Source of the DNA: Helicobacter aurati
GTDB lineage: Bacteria; Campylobacterota; Campylobacteria; Campylobacterales; Helicobacteraceae
Reading direction: 5' to 3'
DNA: 64,000 bases
NCBI RefSeq assembly: GCF_003364265.1
Contig: NZ_NXLW01000007.1
Coordinates: 32,440-96,439 of the forward strand
Of the stretch, positions 19,247 to 28,973 are shown piece by piece. Position 1 is the stretch's first letter. Every line of letters starts with the position of its first letter. Below the pieces are notes generated by a model. That model was not told where the DNA came from, made no database searches, and saw only the letters and a list, made by a program, of their open reading frames with translations. The translations under genes and the position numbers were made by a program.

Positions 19247-20119
19247 ATGAGCGCAGGCAAACGTTTTAGAGAAGCAGTAGCAAATCATGCTCCCTTGCAG
19301 ATTCTAGGCGCGATTAACGCATATTCGGCTTTACAGGCAACGAAATCTGGCGCAAAGGCATTATATTTAAGTGGCGCGGGAGTGGCTAATGCGAGCATTG
19401 GCGTACCTGATTTGGCAATTACTACCCTAGAAGATGTACTTATTGACGCAAGGCGAATCACGAGTACTACTGATGTCCCTTTATTGGTGGATATTGATAC
19501 TGGCTTTGGTGGTGCTTTTAATATTGAACGCACTGTGAAAGACATGATAAGAGCTGGAGTTGCAGCTGTGCATATTGAAGATCAAGTTTCACAAAAAAGA
19601 TGCGGGCATCGTCCCAATAAAGAACTAGTGAGCAAAGAAGAAATGTGCGACAGGCTAAAGGCGGCGATTTATGCACGCAATAGCATAGACAAAGATTTCG
19701 TTATTATGGCGCGTACCGATGCGCATGCAAGCGAAGGGCAAAAAAGCGCGATAGATAGAGCATTAGCCTATGTAGAAACAGGGGCAGATATGATTTTTGC
19801 AGAGGCAATTCATACCCTAGAAGAATACAGTGATTTTGTCAAAGCAGTGCGAGTTCCTGTACTAGCAAACATTACAGAATTTGGTAAAACACCGTATTTT
19901 AGTGTGCAAGAACTACAAAGCGTAGGAATCTCTATGGTTCTATACCCCCTATCTGCTTTCCGAGCCATGAATAAAGCGGCATTAGAAGTTTTCCAAGATA
20001 TACTCAAAAATGGAAACCAAAGCAATAGCATTGCCAAAATGCAAACCAGAGAAGAGCTCTATGCGATGTTGGGTTATTATGACTATGAAGAGAGATTAGA
20101 TAAACTATTTAACAAATAA
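19247..20119 (+). CDS. prpB: 2-methylisocitrate lyase
   Basis: 290 residues, isocitrate lyase/PEP mutase superfamily. It cleaves 2-methylisocitrate to pyruvate and succinate, the last step of the methylcitrate cycle. The metal- and substrate-binding motifs are present: DIDTGFGG (~residue 85), [14 protein letters not shown] (~110-124) with the catalytic Cys in KRCGH, ARTDA (~158), and FAEA (~187). Start ATG after AAGGAGAAATT. It lies 73 bases upstream of prpC, in the same direction. Confidence 0.93.
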   Translation: MSAGKRFREAVANHAPLQILGAINAYSALQATKSGAKALYLSGAGVANASIGVPDLAITTLEDVLIDARRITSTTDVPLLVDIDTGFGGAFNIERTVKDMIRAGVAAVHIEDQVSQKRCGHRPNKELVSKEEMCDRLKAAIYARNSIDKDFVIMARTDAHASEGQKSAIDRALAYVETGADMIFAEAIHTLEEYSDFVKAVRVPVLANITEFGKTPYFSVQELQSVGISMVLYPLSAFRAMNKAALEVFQDILKNGNQSNSIAKMQTREELYAMLGYYDYEERLDKLFNK

Positions 20120-20192
20120 ATTATCTTTGCAGTTTAGTGTCTTAAAGCATTTGTTTGGTTAAATCAGAAACTATTTTATCAAAGGAGACTAT

Positions 20193-21377
20193 ATGAGTTC
20201 TAAGAAAAAACAAGGTGGATTAGCAGGAATTGTTGCAGGGAAAACCGCAATTTGCACAGTCGGCGACGGACATAGTTTGCGTTATTGTGGCTATGACATT
20301 TATGAGCTAGCAGAGAAGGCAAGCTTTGAGGAGGTTGCTTATTTATTGTTGTATGGGGAATTGCCAAAGTCAGAAGAATTAGAATCTTTTACGCATGCGC
20401 TTTTTAGCAATAGAATCTTGCCCAAAGAAGTACGTGAGATTCTAAAGCTTATCCCTAAAGATTCGCATCCTATGGATGTTATGCGTACAGGCATTAGTGC
20501 TCTAGGCAACTTCTACCCCGAGAAAGAAGATCGCAGTAATCAGGATTCTATTGCTCTGCAAATCCTAGGAGCCAGCCCTAGCATTCTCTTATATTGGCAC
20601 GCCTATCATCACAATATAGAACTCAATTTAGAATCTAAAGATTCTGTACTACAAGATAACACTGCTAAATTCTTCCTAGAAACATTGCACCAAAAACAAG
20701 TACCGCAACTTTGGATTGACGCAATGAACGTCAGTCTTATCCTTTATGCGGAACACGAATTTAATGCTTCGACTTTCACAAGCCGCACAATAGCCTCTAC
20801 ATTGTCTGATTTACATTCAAGCATTATTGGGGGCATTTGCGCATTAAAAGGTCCTCTGCACGGCGGAGCAAACGAAGCTGCAATGGAATTATTAAATAGT
20901 CTACCTAATGTAGAATCCGTTTTGCCATCTATGCAGAAAAAACTCGATAACAAAGAGAAAATTATGGGCTTTGGGCATAGAGTGTATGTAACTAGCGATC
21001 CTCGAAATGTGGTTATTAAAGAATGGAGCAAAAAACTTAGCGACTATAATGCGAACAACAGGGCGCAGCTATCGGGTTATGCGCTTTTAGATTCGAAACT
21101 AGAATCAAGTAATGATTTATATGCGAAAAGTGAGGTAGTAGAGCAGTTTATGTGGGAGTCTAAGAAGCTCTTTCCTAATCTTGATTTTTACTCTGCTTCT
21201 ACCTATCATTTCATGGGAATCCCTACCGCCTATTTCACGCCAATCTTCATCATGAGTAGAGAAACGGGCTGGCTTGGACATATCTTTGAACAACGAAAAG
21301 ACAATAAACTCATAAGACCAAATGCTGAATATGTTGGTATCCAAGAGAGAAAATTTATAGCTTTATCTGCACGTTAA
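20193..21377 (+). CDS. prpC: 2-methylcitrate synthase
   Basis: 394 residues, short for a citrate synthase and typical of PrpC. It condenses propionyl-CoA with oxaloacetate. Active-site motifs: ALKGPLHGGANEAA (~residue 220) with the first catalytic His, MGFGHRVY (~260) with the second, and DFYSASTYHFMGIP (~332) with the catalytic Asp. C-terminal RPNAEYVG and an Arg-rich end are usual. ATG after AAAGGAGAC. No prpD or acnD methylcitrate dehydratase follows, so that step must rely on a gene elsewhere (for example AcnB) or the cycle is incomplete. Confidence 0.92.
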   Translation: MSSKKKQGGLAGIVAGKTAICTVGDGHSLRYCGYDIYELAEKASFEEVAYLLLYGELPKSEELESFTHALFSNRILPKEVREILKLIPKDSHPMDVMRTGISALGNFYPEKEDRSNQDSIALQILGASPSILLYWHAYHHNIELNLESKDSVLQDNTAKFFLETLHQKQVPQLWIDAMNVSLILYAEHEFNASTFTSRTIASTLSDLHSSIIGGICALKGPLHGGANEAAMELLNSLPNVESVLPSMQKKLDNKEKIMGFGHRVYVTSDPRNVVIKEWSKKLSDYNANNRAQLSGYALLDSKLESSNDLYAKSEVVEQFMWESKKLFPNLDFYSASTYHFMGIPTAYFTPIFIMSRETGWLGHIFEQRKDNKLIRPNAEYVGIQERKFIALSAR

Positions 21378-21473
21378 ATAAATTCCAATAAGTCATATTG
21401 CCCATTATTTGCCTTGATAAAGGGTTACAACAATAAATTTCTTGCTCACTTGTACGAGGGAATCCTCATTATT

Positions 21474-21495
21474 CCCCCTCCTTACGCGGAGGGGG
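21474..21495. repeat. GC-rich hairpin downstream of prpC
   Basis: CCCCCTCC-TTACGC-GGAGGGGG, a strong 8-bp stem in otherwise AT-rich DNA. It may terminate prpC transcription. The same kind of C/G-rich palindrome recurs at 45046-45100 inside another gene, so it may belong to a dispersed repeat. The rest of 21378-21586 has no gene. Confidence 0.55.
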
Positions 21496-21586
21496 TTATG
21501 TGTGGGTTGTTATGTTGATGTCTCCTCTTGTCATTTGGGGGCTTATGCCCGAAGTGCAGCAAATAACGCGCAACAAGCCTCCAGAA

Positions 21587-24058
21587 TTACCATCCCCCCT
21601 CAAATAAAGTTGCTTCCTTGTCTTTCAGCTTCCATTCTCCTGTTTCGGTGTTTTCGTAGGCAATTTCTTTTAGAATATCGCGAATTATTTTATTGTTCGC
21701 CTGAACGCCGTTTTTAGATAGCGGAATAATATTCAAAACCAAATCATCAAACCTGATTCCAACATTTTGTTCTTTCGCCCTGCCCAAAATCGCCCTAATC
21801 AAATATTCAACTCGTCTTTCCAAAGGAATAGAATAATTGCTAAAACTCGTATTTTCTCTTAGGTGATATTTTCCATTATTGCATTCAAAGCGGTCATTTA
21901 TTGCAGGGATAAAGCTTTCAAACTTGTTGGCTATTTTGTCAATATAATTCCCCTCAACAGATTTTATTACCAAACTATTCCATATTTCTTCCAAAGTCGC
22001 GCCATTATGTTCTACGATTATCGCCTCAATATCTTGATATATTTTTTCTATGATGTCCATACCAACTTCAAGCTTTGCGCGCGCTTTTGCATTATCGACT
22101 TTTTTAAAATAGATGATAATCTGCCCGCTTAGCACGGTGCTAGGATTTTGTCTTTTTTTGAATGTCGTTTGTCCATTATCTTGTCTCACACTCCCGACAT
22201 ATTCAAAGCCACAATTTTCAGCAGAATCAACAAGAATTTGCCAAAGTTTTGGGTCTTGGTGCTGAAAGACAAACGCAAGCCATCGATTAAATTTCAAAAC
22301 CCGATACATTTCTTTCAAGCTTTCTTTCATCAAATCATAATATTCATATCGCGATTTATCGAGGCTACCTTTTTCGATACATTCCTTCTCTCGTATTTCA
22401 TTTTCGACACTTAATTCAAGCCACGCATTCCACATTGTGCTTAAGTCAAGATAGGGAATCTTCGCGCCATACGGCGGGTCTGTGTAGATAAAATCAACAC
22501 TCTGCGATTCTATTTCTTTTAGGTTTGTTGCATCGGCTTGGAAGAATCTTTGTCCATTTATCTTTTGTAGTCTGGAATCCAATTTTTCTATGTCTTTTTC
22601 TCTCCGAAAAAGCAATGTTTCTTCAAAATCCTTTACTACTCCAACCAATGGAAAGAAATAGTTTTGATAAAAGCAATCATTTGGAGCATTCTCAAGTTCT
22701 TTTTTGCCTTTGAGCAATCGTTGGATTTTGCGAATGAATGTTTCAGAAGCATCTATAAGAACAGGATTTTTTGCGATACGATGTCGATAATAATTATAAA
22801 TTCCGCATACACCAGCATTCTTTTGCCCATCATTGATTTTTGAAGTATGATATGTAAGGTTGTGCATACTTAATGTATTATACAATCCTAGCATCAAACT
22901 ATACCGCATATTCTTTTTTCTAAGTCTCGATTCTTTGTTGCCACTTGGCATTGTGTATTTAAAAATCAACTTTCGCAATATCGCAAGTTCAGCAAGCTGA
23001 ATCTTGCTAAAAAGCTGCAAAACACTTGGCACATCGCTACCCTTTGGCAGAATCTCATCTTTTGGAATCCAAAGCGTCTCTTCTTGTTCTTTTTGTGTTG
23101 CGACTTCGCCAAATTCAGCATCAATCGCATTCGGAAAATACATCGCATTTTTTAAAATATTCCTTGCTTCTCTTTCGTTTTTTGGGCGAAGATTCTCAAA
23201 CTCTTGCAGAATCTCTTCGCTAATCTCATATAGCTTTCCCAAATCAACCTTTGCGCTCAAAGCTTTGACCATAAAAATACTCAATGGATTTAAATCAACA
23301 TGGATTCCAACCCGCCCATTCATCATCGCCTCAATCGCCGTTACGCCACTTCCACCAAAAGGATCAAGGACAACATCGCCCTCATTCGTAAAATTTTTTA
23401 TATTTTCTGAAACAACGTCCCAACTCTGGCGCGTAAAATATGCCGTGCAGCCAAAATATCGAAACTTTGCTTGTTTCTGTGGCTTTGCTATCGCCTTTGG
23501 TAGCTCGCGACTTAGATACCAACTTTCATCTTTCTTTAATGTTTTATGCTGTATGGTGTTTTGCCTCAGAGATTCTAAAGATGTAGTTAAATATTGCTTG
23601 AATAGCATAAAGCTTTGATTGTCAAATTGATTTACAAAAAGTTCCTCGCAGTCAAAACTATGAAGCAGATTCTGCCTAGCTGTTTCAAAGAATAAAAACT
23701 TATAACCATTGCAAAGTGCATAGAATGGAGATTGAAAATATAAAACATAGCTCAATACTTGTTTTTCTGCTTCACTCCCTTTTTCTATATTGACTTTCGG
23801 AGCTTTCGCATCTAAAATACAATGAATCTTAGAATCTATATAAATGGCATAATCTGGTGTTAAATTTGCCTGTATATTTTTATTACTTCCGACTTTAAAA
23901 TCTACTTTTTGCGTTTGCGAAAGGACTATCTCAAACTTGCTCGGATTTTGTTCATTTTTTGGCAGAAATCCTAGCTCTTTTAACAACGGCATAATAATAT
24001 ATTCGCGCACAGAATCTTCTTTGAAATTTTCATTATGAAGCAACGAAAAATCAATCAT
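21587..24058 (-). CDS. nuclease-domain/DNA methyltransferase fusion (type II R-M-like)
   Basis: About 823 residues from the ATG at 24058 (AGGGAG five bases upstream; a GTG six bases earlier is in frame). Residues ~1-130 look like the HsdR N-terminal endonuclease fold, with LTPDYAIYI and then HCILDAKAPK forming a PD-(D/E)xK-type motif. A methyltransferase follows: YFTRQSW (~205), the SAM-binding DPFGGSGVTAIEA (~235), and about 290 residues later a catalytic TDPPYG (~530). That long insert between motifs I and IV is unusual. A winged C-terminal part follows. It probably both modifies and cuts DNA, or is a methylase with a degenerate nuclease; no separate endonuclease or specificity gene is adjacent. 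Confidence 0.8.
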   Translation of the reverse strand: MIDFSLLHNENFKEDSVREYIIMPLLKELGFLPKNEQNPSKFEIVLSQTQKVDFKVGSNKNIQANLTPDYAIYIDSKIHCILDAKAPKVNIEKGSEAEKQVLSYVLYFQSPFYALCNGYKFLFFETARQNLLHSFDCEELFVNQFDNQSFMLFKQYLTTSLESLRQNTIQHKTLKKDESWYLSRELPKAIAKPQKQAKFRYFGCTAYFTRQSWDVVSENIKNFTNEGDVVLDPFGGSGVTAIEAMMNGRVGIHVDLNPLSIFMVKALSAKVDLGKLYEISEEILQEFENLRPKNEREARNILKNAMYFPNAIDAEFGEVATQKEQEETLWIPKDEILPKGSDVPSVLQLFSKIQLAELAILRKLIFKYTMPSGNKESRLRKKNMRYSLMLGLYNTLSMHNLTYHTSKINDGQKNAGVCGIYNYYRHRIAKNPVLIDASETFIRKIQRLLKGKKELENAPNDCFYQNYFFPLVGVVKDFEETLLFRREKDIEKLDSRLQKINGQRFFQADATNLKEIESQSVDFIYTDPPYGAKIPYLDLSTMWNAWLELSVENEIREKECIEKGSLDKSRYEYYDLMKESLKEMYRVLKFNRWLAFVFQHQDPKLWQILVDSAENCGFEYVGSVRQDNGQTTFKKRQNPSTVLSGQIIIYFKKVDNAKARAKLEVGMDIIEKIYQDIEAIIVEHNGATLEEIWNSLVIKSVEGNYIDKIANKFESFIPAINDRFECNNGKYHLRENTSFSNYSIPLERRVEYLIRAILGRAKEQNVGIRFDDLVLNIIPLSKNGVQANNKIIRDILKEIAYENTETGEWKLKDKEATLFEGGW

Positions 24059-24256
24059 ATTCACTCCCTAACTATCGTTCTTGTTCCTATGCTACTACCA
24101 TCTCTTAAGTATTAATTAGCTAATTTACATTGTAGCTACAAACAAATACGGCAACTAAGAATCTCAATTGAATTGTTGACCTTGCTCTTAAATAGCGGTT
24201 GGCAAGTGTTTAACGTTTGATTGCATGTTTTGTAGCTCAAACTTTGCTACATGTTA

Positions 24257-25771
24257 TTAGAACTCTTCTCGCACATCACTCTCATCGCTAACTTTTTTCG
24301 TTGTAGCAAGCAAACTTGCTACCCCCAAGATTGCAGCAATACAAGAAGCGGTTAAAATAGATATTTTAGCTAGATCAACAGCCAAGTTACTCTTATAGGC
24401 AAGATTCGCAACAAACATAGACATAGTAAAGCCTATTCCTGCTAAAAATCCAGCGGATAGAATGTGGATATTAGTGAGCCCGTTTGGTCGTTTAGCAATT
24501 TTTAATTTTTCACTCAAAATTGTGAATGTGAAGATTCCAATAGGCTTACCAAGTACAAGTCCTAACACAACGCCGTAAAAAATTCCATCGATATGGAAAT
24601 CAAGAGTACCCCCGATTGGCACACCTGCATTAGCAAAGGCAAACAAAGGCACGATGAAATACGCATTAAGTGGCTGCAAAATAAATTCAATACGGACAAG
24701 CGGGTTTTGTGCATAACGCGAATAGCGCACTACCGTATCGAGGATTTCAACCCTCTGATGCTCTTTGTGCATATCAATTTCTCGTTCAGCATCGCTTTTA
24801 GGACTAATAAAATTCTTGATATTGCGGTAGGAACTTTTAAAAAAATCTTTGAATCCATAAAGAATCGCCCCCAACCTATTGGTCTCTTCATATTGTCTAG
24901 GCTCAAGCGGTTCAAAAGTTGTAAAGTCTGCTTTTGTTTGAAAATACAATTTATTGTAAGCGACTTTCAGTCCAAGATAGCTATGACGAGAAATTTGTGA
25001 TTTGCCAGGTATTGTGAAAGCGAGGATAACAGCACCCACAGTAGCATGCACGCCGCTAAAAAAGAGGCACAACCAAAGCAAAATGCCTACTGCGAAATAA
25101 AGCGAAAGATATTTGACATCTAAATAATTAAAGGTAATAAGAATAATCAAAAAAATGATACTTACATAGATAAAAAACCAATTAATCTGTTCGGTATAAA
25201 AAATAGCAATCACGCTAATAGCACCTAAATCGTCTGCAACAGCCAATGTAACAAGAAATATCTTTATCACATTAGGAATCCTTTTGCCTAGCAACAACAA
25301 TACCCCGAGTGCAAATGCGGTATCGGTACTCATAGCTACACCGAATCCGTGTGCGCTTGGTGTGCTGTGATTGAAGTAAATATAAATGATACTAGGGATA
25401 ATCAATCCGCCAATAGCACCAAAGACAGAGAAGCTTACTGATTTAAATCCAGCAAGTTCGCCATATAACACTTCTCTTTTCATTTCAAGTCCAACCATAA
25501 GAAAGAAAAAGGACATAAGGACATCATTAATAAAATGCAAAATGCTTATATGAACAAGCTTATACCCACCTATACTAAAGTCTAAATACATACTCCAAAC
25601 TTCATTATAGACAACACCGAAATTTGTATTTGCAATAATCATCGCACATATAACAGCAAAAAAGAGCAGCACTCCGCCAAATGATTCGTGTGTGATAAAG
25701 TTCTTTAATGTACTATTGCTTGCGCGATCATCAGTAACATAGTGGAGGTGATTATGAGATTGTGATGTCAT
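24257..25771 (-). CDS. nhaA: Na+/H+ antiporter NhaA
   Basis: 504 residues, longer than the ~390 of E. coli and the ~440 of H. pylori. It exports Na+ in exchange for H+. The paired ion-binding aspartates are in LAVADDLGAISV near residue 172. The characteristic N-terminal FGGVLLFFAVICAMIIANT and the late glycine-rich helices are intact. The additional length is a hydrophilic loop at ~260-345 (KADFTTFEPLEPRQYEE onwards), between the sixth and later helices, rich in Lys/Arg/Glu. It follows addA by 23 bases in the same operon, an order shared with H. pylori. Confidence 0.94.
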   Translation of the reverse strand: MTSQSHNHLHYVTDDRASNSTLKNFITHESFGGVLLFFAVICAMIIANTNFGVVYNEVWSMYLDFSIGGYKLVHISILHFINDVLMSFFFLMVGLEMKREVLYGELAGFKSVSFSVFGAIGGLIIPSIIYIYFNHSTPSAHGFGVAMSTDTAFALGVLLLLGKRIPNVIKIFLVTLAVADDLGAISVIAIFYTEQINWFFIYVSIIFLIILITFNYLDVKYLSLYFAVGILLWLCLFFSGVHATVGAVILAFTIPGKSQISRHSYLGLKVAYNKLYFQTKADFTTFEPLEPRQYEETNRLGAILYGFKDFFKSSYRNIKNFISPKSDAEREIDMHKEHQRVEILDTVVRYSRYAQNPLVRIEFILQPLNAYFIVPLFAFANAGVPIGGTLDFHIDGIFYGVVLGLVLGKPIGIFTFTILSEKLKIAKRPNGLTNIHILSAGFLAGIGFTMSMFVANLAYKSNLAVDLAKISILTASCIAAILGVASLLATTKKVSDESDVREEF

Positions 25772-25794
25772 CGCATTACTTTACAATAAGATTC

Positions 25795-28700
25795 TCATGA
25801 AGTTATTTCTCGGAAAAGAATATCATCTTGTAAATAAATAATATAACCTTTTATGGTTAATGATAGCGAGGACTGTGTCGCTAACTGCGTAATAAAACGT
25901 TTATATAATTCTAACTGCGCGGTGTGTTCTTCAAACAATATTTGACTAAGCTTTTGCGAAGTTTTAAATTCAAGAATGTAGAGAGAATCCTTATCTTGCA
26001 ACAAAGCATCGAGCCTTTGAACGGTCTGATTTTGCAAGAAAGGGACTTCGCATTTTATCTTGGCATTTCTCAAATCTAAATTTGCATTAGAATCTTGTTG
26101 TATGACTTGATTAGCTCGCTCTATAATCTTCTCTAATTCTTCTTTATTCATAAAGAATCCATATTGCGCAAAGAGTATTGGCATAAGATTCTGTATCCTA
26201 TAGCCCAACAAGAGTTCAAGACTTAAATGCGTGATGATTCCAATGAGTTGTTTGTGATGTGAAGCCGTGTTGGTGCTATAAGATATAACTTCATGTCGCA
26301 AAAATTCCTCTTGCTGTAATCTGACAAACGGTAACTCTGCAATGATTAACGGCTTATGAATGCTGGCAGAGGGCATTTCTGTCTCGTGATGTGCATGCTG
26401 GAATCTACCGCGACTATCTGCCGATGTAAGGTTTAATGTTTTAGCCGTATAGCTGTCTGTATGTGCAAAAATATAGAGTCCCTCTTTTGCCCTTGTACAA
26501 GCCACATATAAAACGTTGTGTTCCTCAACGATTTGTTTTCGCTTGATTTGCTCTATTAAAGATTCTAATTCTTTATCGCGCGATCCTGTATGGTTGTCAA
26601 GACGTATACGTTGCAAATAAATGCCTTGATATTCATACAATATCTTGTCTAGTTTTGCTTGTACATGAGGCTGTATATCCAAATAAATAACATATTGGAA
26701 TCCCAATCCCTTTGCGGCATGTATTGTCATAGTTTGGATAGCTTCTTCTTGCGTAAAAGTAGAATCTTTATGCGCGATAGAATCAAAAAATTCTCGCATA
26801 TCTTGAAATGCCGTATTGCTTGCTAACTCTAAAAGCAGAAGAGAATCTTCGCTGTAGAGATGAAAAAACTCGATAATTTGCTTGATTTTTAGTGCCAAGC
26901 TTTTTCCAGAAAGGTTTTGAGGGATTACGACATCTTCGCTGTATGGTTTATTGAGTAACTTATTCAGTAATTTTTGTGAGAATTTCTTGTAATGAAGAAT
27001 CTGCCGTGCTTCATGGTTGTTTTGTGTAGCTGCATCATTAAGAATCTTCTTGTGTTGTGATTCATAGAGACGATAAAGCTGCTCGTTATAGTTCTCTATG
27101 GCTAATGTATGATAGATAATTTGAATATATCTTTGCTCGATAAGTTTACCGTTTTTGTCAAGATTAAAGCGAGCATTGGGAATAAAAGCTTTTGCATATT
27201 GCACAAACTCTTGCAAAACATGACGTTTCCTAGCAAGTATAGCAATGTCTTTTTGCGCGACTTTGCAAGCAAGCAACTCTTGCAGACATTCTACGGTTTC
27301 CTTAAAAGCATCGTTTTTAAGCCTTTTACTCTTTAATGCTCTCAACGTGCTAGGATGAGTCTTTTCTTGTATCCCATCTTGCTCATCTTCATAAGCATCT
27401 GGCGAATAGACTTTGATACACACAAAGCCTGCTTTTTCTGATTGGCTAGAATCTGCTTGTAGCGGATATTTTTGTATTGTATAGTCGTTAAATAGGTGCT
27501 GAAATTTTTCATTCACAAAATCAACTATATGCGCTTTACTGCGGTAATTATATTCCAAATGCTTTTCATGTAACCCGACCTTACTTTGCTCAAAGACGAC
27601 TTGATTTGCTCCTCGGAACGTATACATACTTTGTTTAGAATCACCTACAAAAAAGAGCGTTTTATTTTCTTTCGTGCCACTACCTGCCAATATTTCTTTA
27701 AAAAGCGGTAAAAAGATTCTGTATTGAATATTGCTTGTATCTTGATATTCATCAAATAAAATATGACTAATCACAGAATCCAAACGGAAATAAAAATAAT
27801 CGCTATTCCACCGTCCATTGTTATAAAATACATCATTCATTAATCCAAACACTTTGTGTTTGATAGCATCAAAATTTAAAGTATTGTTTGCCTTATACAC
27901 CTCATCCATACTTTCTTGATAACTTGCAATAAGCGCACAAAGCGCGGCTATTCTCTCTGATTCTAGAGTCAGATTCCATAATATCGCGCGATTTTTCACG
28001 ACACAACAGAGCTTATCAAGCATCATTTGCTGTGAGTCGTTGGGCTTAAGATCTCTATGTGGATTCTTCTGTGTAAGAACATTTGTTAAAAGGGTGTTCT
28101 TTAAAATAATGTTGATATTATTGCTTGTAAGTTCCTTGTAAGTTTTTTCCATTTTTTTTGGATTCGAAGCAATTGTTTCAATATAATTGGCAAGTGTTTC
28201 TGCCGCCTCATAAACAAAGGGCAAAATTTCAGAAGAATGCAATGAGTGTAAAGTAGGGATCTGGCATTGTTCTGCAAGGAGGATTCTTTTATCATTTGTT
28301 TGCTGTTGCTGAATCTGTATATTTGCAAGAAAGCCACTTTGTTCAAATTCAATTGATTTGTCATAAAGCTGTGTAAGCAAATTATTCAAATCAAGCGATC
28401 GCCCATATTTGCTTTGTCTAAAGGAAATTTGCAAATCTTGGTGCAAGTAATACAAAATCTTGCGTAAATCTGGATTGTTATAACTTCTCTCTAAAAAAAC
28501 TTGCAAAAATTGCCGTGCTTGACTGCTTTCTTCTATTGCAAAATCACAGGTAATTCCCGCATAAAATGCAAACGGACGCAAAACAGAAATAAGAAATGAA
28601 TCAATGGTGCTAATTTTTTTAGGAGAATGTAAAAAGCTATAATAAACCTTAGTAATGCGTTCATTAATCGTTGTAGAATCCAATCCATACTCTTGCAATG

Positions 28701-28971
28701 CTCGTTGCAAGTCCTTAGCCTGTTGGCATTGCTTGGAATCTTGTTTATCAGAATGCTTGAAACGATAGAGCAACAAAAGATTCTGTATGATTCGCTCTTT
28801 CATTTCATTGGCGGCTTTATTGGTAAAAGTGACCGTTAGAATCTCACTGGCATTCACTCCATGTAAAAGAAGAGCAACATAACGCGCGCATAATGCAAAA
28901 GTTTTGCCACTCCCAGCCGAAGCGTTCAGGAATACAGATTGTAACTGCTCTTGTTGCTCATATTGCTGCAT
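25795..28971 (-). CDS. addA: AddA/RecB-like helicase-nuclease
   Basis: 1058 residues. UvrD-type superfamily 1 helicase plus C-terminal nuclease used for double-strand break repair and recombination, normally with AddB. Walker A ASAGSGKTFAL (~residue 19), TFTNKAANEM (~49), motif II region DEYQDTSNIQY (~405), motif III VGDSKQSMYTFRGA (~440), TIHAAKGLGFQYV (~740), and ARAKEGLYIF near 828. The nuclease core is DALLQDKDSLYILEFKTS with QLELYK (~1000). ATG after AAGGATTAATC, two bases beyond the upstream stop, so translation is probably coupled. addB is not in this window. Confidence 0.9.
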   Translation of the reverse strand: MQQYEQQEQLQSVFLNASAGSGKTFALCARYVALLLHGVNASEILTVTFTNKAANEMKERIIQNLLLLYRFKHSDKQDSKQCQQAKDLQRALQEYGLDSTTINERITKVYYSFLHSPKKISTIDSFLISVLRPFAFYAGITCDFAIEESSQARQFLQVFLERSYNNPDLRKILYYLHQDLQISFRQSKYGRSLDLNNLLTQLYDKSIEFEQSGFLANIQIQQQQTNDKRILLAEQCQIPTLHSLHSSEILPFVYEAAETLANYIETIASNPKKMEKTYKELTSNNINIILKNTLLTNVLTQKNPHRDLKPNDSQQMMLDKLCCVVKNRAILWNLTLESERIAALCALIASYQESMDEVYKANNTLNFDAIKHKVFGLMNDVFYNNGRWNSDYFYFRLDSVISHILFDEYQDTSNIQYRIFLPLFKEILAGSGTKENKTLFFVGDSKQSMYTFRGANQVVFEQSKVGLHEKHLEYNYRSKAHIVDFVNEKFQHLFNDYTIQKYPLQADSSQSEKAGFVCIKVYSPDAYEDEQDGIQEKTHPSTLRALKSKRLKNDAFKETVECLQELLACKVAQKDIAILARKRHVLQEFVQYAKAFIPNARFNLDKNGKLIEQRYIQIIYHTLAIENYNEQLYRLYESQHKKILNDAATQNNHEARQILHYKKFSQKLLNKLLNKPYSEDVVIPQNLSGKSLALKIKQIIEFFHLYSEDSLLLLELASNTAFQDMREFFDSIAHKDSTFTQEEAIQTMTIHAAKGLGFQYVIYLDIQPHVQAKLDKILYEYQGIYLQRIRLDNHTGSRDKELESLIEQIKRKQIVEEHNVLYVACTRAKEGLYIFAHTDSYTAKTLNLTSADSRGRFQHAHHETEMPSASIHKPLIIAELPFVRLQQEEFLRHEVISYSTNTASHHKQLIGIITHLSLELLLGYRIQNLMPILFAQYGFFMNKEELEKIIERANQVIQQDSNANLDLRNAKIKCEVPFLQNQTVQRLDALLQDKDSLYILEFKTSQKLSQILFEEHTAQLELYKRFITQLATQSSLSLTIKGYIIYLQDDILFREITS

Positions 28972-28973
28972 GA

